A stretch of DNA of 64,000 nt from Halichondria panicea (lineage: Eukaryota; Porifera; Demospongiae; Suberitida; Halichondriidae), in contig NC_087392.1 of NCBI RefSeq assembly GCF_963675165.1, positions 2,495,001 through 2,559,000 of the forward strand. Direction: 5' to 3'. The notes below the pieces were generated by a model. That model was given only the letters and a program-made list of their open reading frames with translations, ran no database searches and was not told the origin of the DNA. Each line of letters begins with the position of its first letter. Positions within the stretch are counted from its first letter, which is position 1. Both the position numbers and the translations under genes were made by a program. Shown here in pieces: positions 49,987-62,123 of this stretch.

Positions 49987-52096
49987 ATGGTGAGCTTAAT
50001 TTTCTGGCAGTTAATCATGCACATGCACACCATAGAGTATATGGAGTGGGATGTCATACCAGCACCATAATGTTCATTTTTATTCCCAGGCTAAATTTTT
50101 GGCCCAAATGATAGTGCTTGGTGGCCAAGCTGTTGCCAGAGCATTCCGCCAAGCTCTGCGACAAGAATACCAGGGTAGGTATAACATCAATAAACTTTAA
50201 CCGTAATTGATGTAATTACAGCGGCAAAACATTTTTTTAAGTGGCGCATCTTTTAGAACACAAAAAATTACATTCAGCCCAACTGGCGCCTAAATTATGG
50301 TGGCGCTTAATGTTCTACAGCTAGTGACATTATTTGTAGAGAAAATGGGCGTGGTCTAGCTCAGTTTCACTTGCTAGCTGCACCGTTGAAAGCTGAGTGA
50401 CTCGTGAACAACATTCATTGACTGTAGCTATGGGTTAGACAACTGTTTAGAAGTGTGAAGGGTCAAAGATGCAGGATGGTTGTCTTGATGTCTCAAACAA
50501 GCCTTTTTATAAGCGCCAGAAAAAATAATTCCAGCAACGGTTGGCGCTTCTTTAGGACCTAAAACTTTATGCTGATGCTGACGTGGCTCTGTAATTACAT
50601 CAACTACGGTATAAATTATGTTTGGATATATAATTATTTTACACAGTTACTAAAAATATATTTATCTTGTAAGTGTGTTTTATATTCACACTGTTATTGA
50701 CACTGTACAGCAACAGTGGCAGCGAGACAGGAGGCTGAGCAAGCTGGTAGAAGTGGAACGAATGCTGCCAAAGCTAGTTCATTGACTGGAATGAGCCTTC
50801 AAGAAGCCAAGCAGATTTTGAATGTTAAAGAGGTTGAAGATATAGAGAGCGTTAGAAAGGTGTGTTCTTTGTTTCATTACTTCCATTAATGGCCAATAGT
50901 TTAACCCTTTACTTTATACGTCACGGGGCACGATTGCAGTAGCTAGTTACTAAAATTTGTTAAAAATACTTACCTTGCAGCTAGAGACTCAGGAGTGACA
51001 TCATTCTGTAGCTAAGGCATTACTGCACATTGTGCAATTTTATTATTGCATGGTCAGCAGTGGGTGAGGCTACAGGACTTTTTTAAAACTAGCAAAAACT
51101 CATTGTGAACAAAAATCTTGATCTTACTCGAGAAAGAGCTCTCTTTTGTTACTATAGTAAGTGTCTACTATAGATAACAAGTCTGCAGCAAACATCTTGA
51201 AGCTCTGGATGGCTGTGGATATTGATGACTATAAGTAGAAGAACATAGCCATACACTGTAAATAAAGCTTTAGCTCAGTGTGTCTGTTCTTAGGTACTCT
51301 AGTATATACTTAGATCAATGTTTGTATGCTTCATAAATCCTCTTGTTGAAGCTGCTGAGGAAGATATTTCATGTGTCGTACTTGAACTTTTCATCACTAT
51401 AGTGATTGACACCCAGTATATTTTCTTTTACACATGAAAAATGTTTATGTAGACACTGAACTAGGTTGAGTTGTAAATGGGTCCTTCCATATTGTCTGGA
51501 ATCTCCTCGCTCGGCTTTAGAGACATCTCCTCACTTCAATTTAGGTTGCAAAACACATTCAATATGACACTTTTACCAAGGACTAAATAGTTTGTGGCTT
51601 TAATTTTTACCACATTGTCTTAACATTTTTAGTGAATTCTTAGCAAGTAAAGCGTACAGTTAAAATTAATCCTACGGCAAAGTTAATAGCATTAGAGGGA
51701 TGAACTTGATGTTCTGTGTATTATTTTATGCGAGCGGCTGTCATAATTATTGCATTATTTGTATCGCACAATTAATTCGAGGCCTGTTAGATCCCGAAGT
51801 ATAATCTTATGCATGACACATCATTTTATGTTCACATAACATAAATTATTTCTAGCACGACGGCAATAGTTTGATTTATACTTGAGCCCCATTGTCTCAC
51901 ACAGAACTACCAACACCTGTTCCAAGTCAACAAAAAGTCGCATGGAGGGTCCTTATATCTCCAGTCCAAAGTGGTGAGGGCAAAAGAGAGGCTGGAAATG
52001 GAGCTTAATCAAGATATAGCTTCCAGTGAGGCTCATGAACCAACGACCGAGTCAGACAGTAGTAGTAGTGACAAAGATCAGGGCTCCAAGACTTGA
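49987..52096 (+). CDS. PAM16: PAM16 / Magmas, mitochondrial import motor subunit
   Basis: J-like subunit of the TIM23 import motor, which pairs with PAM18 on the matrix side of the inner membrane. Exons: 49987-49989 (ATG alone), 50090-50174, 50711-50859, 51905-52096; 142 residues (human 125). Blocks: [29 protein letters not shown] at the N-terminus (first 20 residues are typical), [15 protein letters not shown], then [29 protein letters not shown]. The J-like domain lacks the HPD tripeptide, as expected for PAM16. The Ser/Asp-rich tail is longer than in human. The 3-bp coding first exon is unusual but gives the right start. Two large introns, one with a MITE. Confidence 0.94.
50200..50611. 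mobile_element. MITE in PAM16 intron 2
   Basis: About 412 bp. Left CCGTAATTGATGTAATTACAG and right its near-exact complement (CTGTAATTACATCAACTACGG; one mismatch). Interior has GGCGC(A/T)TCTTTTAG-like blocks on both sides. Flanks suggest TA duplication but AT-richness makes this uncertain. Confidence 0.8.
50860..51904. other. PAM16 intron 3, no recognised feature
   Basis: 1,045-bp AT-rich intron. A palindrome-like TGCACATTGTGCA occurs near 51027. No clear TIR pair or coding block. Confidence 0.5.
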
Positions 52097-52249
52097 GTCT
52101 TTGTAAATGTCATTTGTCATTATTTATTGTTTTGTTCATGTTTCAAGTCACGTACATACGCATCAAGTGTTTACTATCGCACATAATTTACAAAAAAATG
52201 TGTAGCAGAGAAAACTAGCTATGCATGCATGTAAATCACTCTGTTTGAG

Positions 52250-55200
52250 CTAAAAATCTTCTAGAGATGGTAGGTTTGAGACTTTTACATCAGCAAGCAT
52301 TTGAGCATACCCTTTACCCTGCAAACAAAAGATAAAGGAAGCTATTAGATGTGAGCTCAAAACAATTCATGACGCATTGTATACCTGGGGATCAATGCGA
52401 ATGGATGCGATGCCACCACCGCCCAAAGCCTTGGTCAGCACAAAGTTGAGGGCATGGATCCCAGGGAGCTCAAATCTGCAGTGAAAGTCAAATGTTTTGG
52501 AAGTAACTTTTTCAAGCGGTATTTAAGCGATAATAAGAATTATTAGAGGCCTATATTATTGTGAGAGGGTTGATCTAATCCCGGTAAGGGTTGCACAGAG
52601 GTTCCATTCACCTCTCTACTTTTGAGTCCTCCTCCAGTAGCTGCTTGAAATAGTCTGTTACTACCTCAACTGTAAGAGCTTGCTTTATGTAGGGCAGGTA
52701 GTTGGGGTGTCTAGCAATCACTCCTGCACAGTGAGTGTGGCACACACATATACCAGTTCTTATTACCAATCAGAGGAGGTACGACAGGCGCGGTGCAGCT
52801 CAAGTAATTAGCCTTGATTACTCTCCAGCAAAAACATACGACGTGGGCGGATAATTATTGCTCAATCAAAAACTAATTGCCTGAGCTGCACCGCGCCTGT
52901 CGTACCTCCTTTGATTACCAATACAGACCAACAAAAGTGTGGTGATGTCACTAAAACAGTCAAGGGGTGAAAGTTAATTAGGACCACAAAAAAATTCTAC
53001 CTGACATGGAAGGCAAAATGGGTGTGCACCTATGTTGGATGTGTCTCCTTTGTCTCCGCTCCTCAAGTAAGCCAGTTGTTCCAGTCTGTACTCGTGAGAA
53101 CCAGTTTTGAGTTGTGAGTCAGTCTCTTGGGATGTGGAAGTCTCTTTTTGTATTTCGTCAGCGGCTGGTGCAGTGTACACTGTCTGTTGCTTTTCCTCTC
53201 CATCGACGTTGATGCTCACCTACACAAGCAATCTATAGTTGTATTGGAGACCAAAGAAGGAGTGGCTTTCAAACATGGCTGTATACTTAAAGACAATTAC
53301 CACATTTAATACTACAATGTTTTGCGAGTACTTATAATAATTGCAAAGACATAATTATTACTTACTGGTACTTGTGTATGATATCACAATCCTTGTCTGA
53401 TTGTAACTGCTAGCTCATTCGCAAATTAAGGTTTTTCACTCGCAAAAACACGGTTACTTACTGACTCTAGTCAGGTTTGGCTGTAGTAGTACTTACTGGT
53501 AACGCACTTTTTGGGTAGAGAAAAGAAAACAATCGAAGAAGAGGTGACCTGCAGTGCAGTGATGTGAAGCAAACATTGTAAAGTAGATGAATTAATTTAC
53601 ACTGTCGGACGTCCACCAATAAGGGTCGTCTGGCCAGGAGCTGCAATAATTATAGAGAGTGAACAATTATTCCTATTCTCAAACACAGCACTCTGCACGC
53701 AGTGGTAAAGCTCTCACCCATTCCTGTTCCAGCCGGAGCAATTTCCCTTGTGAACAGTTCCAGGGCCTCCTTCTTTTGATGCTTCACTCCTATCCACATT
53801 GTCACCTCCCGGGGCTCCAAGTTCTGGACACGATGTTCTCCATACGACTTTTCTGAACCAATGATCTGTATAGAATATCAAAGACATGACATCGCCACTA
53901 CTAACTGTTAGCTTACATGGACGTTGGTTGCATCAAAGTCTCCCCAGCCCAACATTTTGAAGAGTTTCCGGTTCCTAAGAAACGTGTCATGTGCACACTG
54001 TAAAAGTAAGTATATATCCTCAGAACCTGTATTATCAGTACCTGCTTAAGATTGCATCAGCTGTCTTCATTGACTTCTCAGCAGCACGTGGGCCGATGAT
54101 TGGTGACACAGATATTGCTCGATATCCATCAGAGCATGTTGCACTGACCTGCAATAGTGATACATAAACAACATACTTTCTTCTTTCAACACTCTCTTAC
54201 TTTGTAGTCATCTGATGGTTTCTTCCCCAGTGCTCCAGTGACCTTCACTCCGCAGTCCTCACCCTGGGACACCTCAGATAGAGTGACATTGGTGAAGTCA
54301 CAAGTGACGTCAGGCAGCATGTAGCTCCTCGGGTCTCCAATCTCATACACCAACTATACACAAGACAGGAAATGTTTGGAGACCAACTTAGTTCTGTTTA
54401 CAAACTGCTTACTTGTTCTGCAATGGTTGCCGTGGACACAAGCCCTCCTGTGTTACTCGGCTTGGTGACCACAAACTCTCCATCGCTGTCACACTCCACT
54501 ATTGGGAACCCAATGTCATCCCTGCATGAGGGGGAATATATTATTTAACTGTTACTTGGTGGTTAAGCAAGTGACTAGGTTCCAAACTTTGAACACTCAC
54601 CATCCATCCACCTTGTCCCAGTCGGTAAAGACGCCACCTGTGGCTTGTGCTCCACACTCTATCAAGTGGCCAGCCAGACTGGAGCAGTGTAATAGCACAA
54701 TGCAATATACCTCGAGAGCTACAGTTTCACGTTACCTTCCTGCAGCTAAAAGGTCATAGTCAGTCCTTTTCCAGCCGAACTGTACATACAGAGGGATCAA
54801 TTTTATATGGGAAAGTTTGACCAGCCATTTGGCATACCTTGTGTATGAATGGGGCCAGCGCTAAAGCTGAGTCCACACACCTCCCTGTGACTACGATATC
54901 AGCTCCAAGATCAAGAGCTTCAGCTATTGGAAACGCCCTGTACATACATTTAAAGCACATGTGCACACATTGAAACATGCTCACCCCAGATAGGCATTCA
55001 TACTGTGTACTTTGTCTGGCAGTTCTTTTCCAGTGTCTAAGTCCCTCACTCCCAGTTCTCTCACAGTATTCACCTAATGAAGTATGTAAATGCTCAGGGG
55101 GTGGGTAGCTATTCTTGAACACATCACCATTAACGCTTACTCTGTCCATCATGTCATCTCCTGCTACCATGGCAACAGAAATGTCCACCCCTTGCTCTTG

Positions 55201-55881
55201 GGCAGTTTTCCTGAGTGCTTCCACGCAAGCCTCTAAGTTAACGCCACCAGCATTAGCAATGACCTTGATCCCACGAGCCTTCGCCTCCTTCATCACCAAC
55301 CTCATGCTCTGAATGAAGTCTGGGGTATATCCAAACGCCTAATGCAATGGAGTGTGATTTGTCCATCAGATACAGGACTGTGTACTGTATGTTTATCACA
55401 CTAGATAGGTTTATACCTAGAATACGCCACCAAAGATGCAACAGACAACTGAGATTATCCTTACAGGGTTTTTCCTCTTGGCTGCAGCAAGCAGAGACAT
55501 GGTAATCTCAGAAAGGTAGTCTGAGACGAGGTAGTCAATATTTCCATTTTGAACCAGCTGAGGCGCTGTAAGGAATACCATTGGGTTCAACGATCCACAT
55601 TACGTACATCTCTATGTTGCAGCATCAATGAACATAGCTTAGTGGCACAATTTGTAGTGCTTTTTGATGAACATGTGAGAGACGCAGATAATTTATTAGT
55701 GTGTACCTGACACTGAAGAGTCTCCCCAGAATCCCGAGGAGCAACCTACTCTGATAGTATCACCCTTCAGGCAGCCCCACTTTTGGCCCTGAGCTGTCCC
55801 TGTACCCAGGCTTCTCCATCCTACACCTCTACTCAGGCTCCCAAGCAAGTGCTGTTTGTTGATACCAAGCAATAACCTCAT
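52250..55881 (-). CDS. AtuA / DUF1446 family protein with AtuA-like C-terminal domain
   Basis: Member of the AtuA (acyclic terpene utilisation, DUF1446) family. Exons (minus): 55707-55881, 55465-55565, 55141-55338, 54985-55073, 54838-54937, 54736-54779, 54601-54678, 54413-54521, 54201-54353, 54042-54148, 53917-53974, 53718-53865, 53601-53640, 53497-53548, 53030-53219, 52612-52723, 52385-52475, 52250-52318; 637 residues. Core blocks: [117 protein letters not shown]. The smaller C-terminal domain has [17 protein letters not shown] and [16 protein letters not shown]. The first 35 residues are Arg/Ser/Leu-rich without acidic residues, so a mitochondrial target peptide is likely. Biochemical function in animals is unknown to me; bacterial AtuA belongs to citronellol/leucine-type acyl-CoA breakdown clusters. 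Confidence 0.93.
52771..52913. mobile_element. 143-bp MITE with 9-bp target duplication
   Basis: In an AtuA-gene intron. About 40-bp inverted ends (CAGAGGAGGTACGACAGG..., complement ending ...GTACCTCCTTTG), flanked by the exact 9-bp repeat ATTACCAAT (52762-52770, 52914-52922). The length of the duplication fits Mutator-like mobilisation (inference). Confidence 0.85.
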
Positions 55882-56076
55882 GATGCTTGGAGCTTGGAGA
55901 GTTTGGGAGCTGGAACAACTTCACAGCCAGGATCTAGGAGGGGCAAACGATCAATACCTAGACACAAGTGACAAGTGGGTGTGGCAAGTACTAGGTCCTA
56001 GTATTTGCCACACCCACTTGTCACTTGTCTAGCTGACTGCTTGCTCTGATCTTGGTGTCTGATCTGCTTCTCCAAG
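55882..56076. promoter_or_regulatory. Divergent promoter region AtuA / sugar porter with hairpin
   Basis: 195 bp between divergent starts. It contains a near-perfect 30-bp-arm hairpin at about 55963-56030 (arms ACAAGTGACAAGTGGGTGTG and complement, 4-base loop GTCC). Confidence 0.55.
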
Positions 56077-59000
56077 ATGAACCTGTATGTGTGGGGCATT
56101 GCCACTTTTGCCGCCTTTGGGGGTTTCATGTTTGGCTATGACATTGGGTGAGTGGACAGTACTACAGCACCTAGCTATAATATCATGATTATCCATGCAA
56201 AGTGCAATGTGGCTTAGCACGTACTTGTTGATCACAATATGCCGTGAATCGGTTATGTGTGACGAAAGATTTCCCCAGGCCATCTAGCTAAAGCCAGTGA
56301 TTTAATTAGCATTATCATTTTCCGAAGGTTACTAAGCTGTGCTAGAAAGAGTTAAATATGACATCTAAATGTATGGTAATACGGTTTAATAGTCCTTCGT
56401 CAACGTAACCTTGCCTCTGCAGGGTCATCAATGGAGTGAAAGAGATGGAAGGCTTTCAAATGACTTTTAACCTCTCCCAGGGGAACACCAGTCAGCAGTG
56501 TTCCACTGACATTGGAGAGAGCACAATATTGGTATGTTCACATCTATTTGACAAATATCTACACCAGTCATTACTGTTGTAGGGATTGATTGTTTCCATC
56601 TTTTCCATCGGGTGCTTGCTGGGAGCTCTACTGGCAGGAGGTGCGTACCAGACTCTGAATGAACAATACGATAGAAACTGTGTTTACTTACAGCTCTCTC
56701 CGAGAAAACAGGACGTAAGCCAGCGATCATAATAGGAGGGCTCGTTTTCATTATAGGAGGTGCTCTGCAAAGCGCTGCTTTTTTTATCTGGTGAGTATGT
56801 AAAAAAAAATGTGTGTGTGTGGGGGGAAATATCATATTGTTTCACAGGATGATATTGCTGGGACGAATTATTGCTGGAGTAGGAGTGGGGTAAGTGTATG
56901 TGACCGCACATTTAGATCATGTACACCCACTAACCCACTACACAAAGATGCATGCACCTGCGTTCCTTAGCTGCCAATAGTAACCAAATACTTAATTGCT
57001 ACCATGAGCGCGCCCCCCCCCCCCCCATTTCATCTAACACACAGAATTCTCAGCATGGTTGTTCCTGTTTACAATGCTGAAGTGTCTCCCAAATCACTGA
57101 GGGGTCGTCTAGTGTCCCTGAACCAGCTGGCAATAACGGCGGGCATCATGGTGAGCTTCATTACCGCAGTGTGGACCAAGTTGTTCCTAGTGGGCTGGAG
57201 GGTGGCACTTGGCCTTCAATGTGTCCTTGGGGTCATCTTAATTGTGGGAATGCTGTTCCTCCCTGAGACACCAAGGTGAGCCATGCAGTCACAATTTAAT
57301 GAGTTTGTTGCCATTCTGTTTTCCTATTTGTACTTGTGTCATGAAGTGTAGAGGTTCATTCACACTAAGACGGTACTGGTACTGTATAGTGGGTAATTAA
57401 TTGCTTATTTTTGTACATTTCTCATTATTACGCGCATTATTTGCGATTGAACATTTAGTCCCCTCAAAAATATCTGCTATACAATGCTTTAAAATCCACC
57501 TAATCAATGAACCTTCCATGTATTAATATCCTGAAGATGGCTTGTCAAGAAGCACAAAGATGAGAGGGCATTGCGAGTCCTGAGTCGACTGAGAGGTGGT
57601 GGTCCAGAGGAGATCCAGGAAGAACTGAGCGAGATACAGTCCTCAGTCAAGGAGAGTGAGGCGGGGGGAGGGGGAGCCTTCCTCGTCTGGAGAGCACTAT
57701 TCACCTGGAACATGATGCAGAGGTACATTCAACATTATGTAAAAGATGATACACTTAGTAACCAGTTGACCCTTACTATATATCAGATACAGTCACTACT
57801 GTAGTAGTACGTCTTTACCACATCAAAGCTAAATCACCATATATTCTTACTGACTTAGGGTCCTGATTGGAGTATTTCTGCAGTTGTTTCAGCAGTTCAC
57901 AGGAATGAATGTTATCATGTATGTTTTGAACCTAATAAGCACAGATAGTCAAGGTTTTTCTATCACAGGTACTATTCTACGTTCATCTTTGGGCGTATTG
58001 GAGTGGAGGAGTATGTCTCCACGGCGATAGTGGGCACAATCAACTTTTTGGTCACCTTCTTAGCCATCTTTTTTGTGGACAAGGTAGTGAAAGTGTGCAA
58101 TGCTCAACTCATCACCTCGTTATTGCAATGTTTGTACAGGTTGGAAGAAAGACCCTCCTTCTTCTTGGTGGAGTGGGAATGCTTCTGTCCATGTTTGCAG
58201 CTGCCACTTTCATTAAAGCATTTGGGATCGAAGACTCTCAGTGCTCTTCAGAAAACATTGGAGCCATTGGATACGTTGTGGTCTTCTTTGTGTGTTTCTT
58301 TGTCTTCAACTTTGCGTACAGCTGGGGCCCCATTGCCTGGGTGGTTACCAGTGAAATATTCCCCCTGCACGTCCGGGGAGTAGCCGTCTCGGTAACGACT
58401 GCTGCCAACTGGATCGGAAATTTTGTGATTGCCATATTGACACCAATTCTGATAACATCTCCTCTGGGAATTTACGGAACATTTTATATTCTTTCTGGTG
58501 CTCTGTTCCTAGCCGTTCTATTTGTTCTTCTAACACTACCTGAGACAAGTGTAAGAGATATTTTGTGACATTTAATAGTTGATTTTGTGTCTCTTTGCTG
58601 TTTAGGGTGAGAGCCTAGAGGGAATTGATGCTATTTTCGCACAACCTTGGCTTAAGAGAACCAATGTCCTTTACTATCTGAGGTAAAGTTGGTACATTTT
58701 TATATGCACGCTGTACCATAAAGCAGGTATTTTGGTACTTTTCGTAAAGAAGCATTCATCTGAACATTTCAACTAAGTGTGTTTTTGTCACCATTATTTT
58801 AATGAAAGTTGGCATAAGAAATTTTTTTACTGTGGCTTTCGCACAACCAACACCTCGCTATACATGTAGGTGTGGGTGTCCATGGCGATGCTGGCAGAAG
58901 AGGTCTGTAACTTTTCGTTCTAACGTACTACAAGAAAAAGAATCGTCTCGTGCAGACAAGTAAGATGATGGAAGTTGTGTGTATGTAATTTATACAAATT

Positions 59001-59079
59001 GCTTTGTAGGCAAGAAGATCAAGCTCTGTTGCTTCAAAGCAAAGAAGATTCCATGAGTGACACAGACCAAAAACAATGA
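56077..59079 (+). CDS. SLC2-like sugar/H+ porter (MFS)
   Basis: Twelve-helix major facilitator of the sugar porter family. Exons 56077-56147, 56423-56531, 56583-56640, 56694-56790, 56848-56889, 57045-57275, 57537-57722, 57859-57918, 57969-58083, 58140-58550, 58606-58682, 58870-58959, 59010-59079; 538 residues. Family marks: GFMFGYDIGVING at the N-terminus, SEKTGRKPAIIIGG (loop 2-3 RxGRR/K motif), NAEVSPKSLRGRLVSLNQL, LPETPRWLVKKHKDERAL (PESPR-like), LQLFQQFTGMNVIMYYS, VDKVGRKTLLL, WGPIAWVVTSEIFPLHVRG and a final PETSGESLEGID. These resemble plant, fungal and basal-animal hexose or polyol porters more than mammalian GLUT1-4. The cytosolic tail has a LLLQ element. Substrate not determinable. 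It shares a promoter region with the AtuA gene. Confidence 0.94.
57380..57485. mobile_element. Short degenerate CCGTATAG-family element
   Basis: About 106 bp in a sugar-porter intron: left ACTGTATAGTGGGTAATTA, right CTCAAAAATATCTGCTATACAA. Ends are clearly related to the family but eroded. Confidence 0.6.
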
Positions 59080-59272
59080 TCTAGTGAATCGAGCATATTG
59101 TCATGCAGGTGCACACGTCTGTATACCCATTCATGTCTTGTTTTTTTAACTCTTTTTATGAATGTACAAGTCAAGTCTTTTTTTATATAAGTATTATATA
59201 TAATGAAAGTTATAGCATATGATAGCCAGCAACAAAACGACATTAACAGTAATGTGTAGCATAATAACACAG

Positions 59273-61889
59273 CTAACTAAACATTAAGTCAAGTCCCTCC
59301 TCTACAAATCGCTTGTAGATGCTCATGAACTTTGCCACGAAAGCCTCGAGATGGAATATGGCTTTGCTGCCTAGCTGCAGTCTATGCTCGTAGTAGGCTG
59401 CCATTTGAGTAACATCAGCCTTAAGCTCGCCATCGCAGTTGGGAAGGAGCTCAGCTAGCAGAGACTGCACAAAGTCAGATAAGCAACAATTGTATATAAT
59501 AGGCAGACTATTACAACGAAACAAAACATAACCATAAGCCAAAAAATAGGTGACTATTATTATGCCCGTAGATGCTCCCGACATGAAAGCACATAAACGC
59601 GTACACATTTATACAAGAGGCCTGATTGTACTGCATAATGTATCCGCTAGCTCTCACCTTGATTATGATCTCGGGAGGTATGCAGTGGGTGAGCAGTTCA
59701 TACAGTCTGGCACGGACCTCTAGTAGTCTCTGTGGTGTCTGTTGCTCCACTATCATTGTGGCCGTCTCACGCACGAAGGTCTCCCAGTCACACTCTGGCA
59801 CCAGCTGGTCATCTGAGAATGGGTACCTGGGGACATTTGAGATTGCCAGTAGTATCAAAAAGTAGTGGGGATTGGTGAAGCATTAAGTGGGTATTAGTAA
59901 AATAAGACAGACAAAGCGAATAAGTCTGAATATCATAATACACAAACTTACTGCTGTACTCTACAAGCCTCAGCCACAAGGAGAGCTTTCCTCAAGTTCC
60001 TGCCAGACTTCTCTGCTATTCTCTGTGCCAACTCAGGAGGGAGAGTAAGCCCTTCTTTCCTACAGGTCTGTTTCAGCACATTGCACACCTGTATGACAAC
60101 AAATTATAGTGACACCTAAGCAAGCTGTGGCACAGCTGTCATGTTTATTATAATTATGATAATGGTACCGTACATTGAGTACAGAAACTTCTACTGTACC
60201 TTCATGCATGGCAGAACACAACATGTTATGAGGCTAGAGTACATGTAGCTCTTACGTACTAGGAGTATAGTCAAACTACAACTACTGTGTACGATAAACA
60301 CATCATTAAAACACTTGTGTATGTGTATGTACCACATCAATTGTGGGAGCAGGCACCCTCACTCCAAGACACCTACTGCTGATGGCCGGTATGACTTTAC
60401 TGGTGGAGTTGCAGCAAAGGATGATTCGACAGGAGGACATGTACTTCTCCATGGTTCTCCTGAGGGCATGTTGTGCATCCTTGGTCAGCCTATCAACTTC
60501 AGTCAGGATCACAACTGCATTAAAAGATAATAGTGATATCTAGAATAGCCTCATTCCTAGGCTGATTTTTGTCTAATAATTATATGGGAGGTATTTTTAA
60601 AGTCTGCAAAAAATCGGCCTGGGAACGAGGCGCTACTATCTAGAGTTTCAGTTGCACATGAATTCTCGGAATATTAATACCTCTATGTATAATTCATGTA
60701 TATAACAGGTTATGAACTCCAGAATTGATGTTGGCGAGGTATATACGTCCTACATGTAATGTCTCATGAGCAATCTATTATTGATACTGTTTACAGAATG
60801 GATGGATGTTGTTGGTGAGGTAATGTGTCATGAATAATCTATGAAAATAGATCACGTGGGCTATGTAAAGCATTTAGGCACTCTCGTTGCTGTCAAAATG
60901 GCAGTTTTATTTGTGAATAAAACAAAACAGTCCCTATGGCAAGCTATATGACTCATTTCAAGAGACATGATCACATAATTGACTAGCTTTTAATGTGGCA
61001 ATAAAAGCCAGAACGCCATTTATTGGCTACACTAGTACATGTTAGCTTTGTGGGACTGAAGCAAAAAGCAAAATGAGGATGGTTCAGTGCTGGGTTAATG
61101 TTAGCTATGTATGGTACGGACCAAGAGCGCATAAGAGAGAGAGAGCGTGTAACTTACACACCCGCTACAGTACGGGCAGAATCCAAAACCACTACTATAA
61201 AAAGAACAATTCTTGAAATCGCTCACTGCTGCATGTGCATGGAATGTTGGTAACGTACCACTTTCATTTTGGGCAACAAGGTTTAGTCCAGGTTTATGCG
61301 TTCACGTGATCTAGTTTCTGAAATTCATATCCTTAATCTCTGATACTGCTTACTACATGTTCCATGGAATAGTCACCTTTGAATGCCCTGTGGGAAGAGT
61401 CCAGTGTCTGGTTTTGTGCCATGCTCTTCAGCAGCTCCTGGATGACTACTCGATCGTGAATGCCCGCGTCACTGGGGTTGATCTCAACATGGTAGTTGCT
61501 GGAGATGGTTGATATCTCAAGCTTCTTCTTTGAGGGTGTCTACAAGAATAGAACGCATACAATTTGGAAACTGAGATCGAGACTGTTCACACTCACTGTA
61601 AACGTCATGTGCTCAATTCTAAGTTTCTCTGCTCCATTCCCAAATAACTCTCGCAGTAGACACATTATGCGAGTCTTCTTGCCTGCACCTGAGGGTCCAT
61701 ACACCAGCAAATGAGGGAAATCCCCAGATTGAGCCTGTACGATAATTAATAGTCTAGTCACTGACCCGGCCCAGTCATGCAGTTAATTAAGAATCTGCTC
61801 ACCAGTTTTTTCAGCCATGCAGCCTGCTCTTTGTGGTAGTCCAGCTTATTCAATAAAGTAGGCCTGTGCTTATCCACCCAAAGACTCAT
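59273..61889 (-). CDS. RFC3: Replication factor C subunit 3 (RFC3)
   Basis: Small clamp-loader subunit that with the other RFC subunits loads PCNA. Exons (minus): 61803-61889, 61597-61734, 61377-61539, 60333-60514, 59952-60088, 59658-59826, 59273-59464; 355 residues (human 356). Marks: [10 protein letters not shown] start, [13 protein letters not shown] (Walker A), [23 protein letters not shown] (Walker B region; RFC3 has TEVD rather than DExD), [16 protein letters not shown] (sensor 1 and SRC arginine finger), [13 protein letters not shown] (sensor 2), C-terminal collar helices ending LDLMFS. All exons join in phase. The intron 60515-61376 is the largest. Confidence 0.98.
60515..61376. other. 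RFC3 intron with one mini-element
   Basis: 862-bp intron. A TAGCCTC...-type element lies at about 60546-60635 (ends TAGCCTCATTCC and GGGAACGAGGCGCTA), related to 17269-17857. TTCACGTGATC near 61303 repeats a word in the RFC3/NDFIP promoter. Nothing else recognised. Confidence 0.55.
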
Positions 61890-62123
61890 GTTTGATGTTC
61901 CTGATCCTTCATGTGCATGTAGTATAAACTGTCTGTTCCCGCCACCATGTACCAGCACATGTTTTCCAATAATAACTGTTCACGTGATCCTCTTTGTTTA
62001 TTGGGATGTCCCTGCTGATCACAGCATTTTTACTCACTTGTATCGTACAAGCAAGAATACAAGCCTTCTTTTGTTATTACCACGTACCTGGACTGTATTA
62101 ATATAAGAGAGTAGGTAACATTC
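61890..62123. promoter_or_regulatory. Divergent promoter region RFC3 / NDFIP with E-box
   Basis: 234 bp between divergent starts. Contains TCACGTGA at about 61980-61987, a palindromic E-box (bHLH-type site). Use by either gene is inference. Confidence 0.5.

Noticed and set aside
61496-61714. Plus-strand frame over RFC3 exons
   Set aside because: Antisense shadow of the RFC3 Walker A exon.
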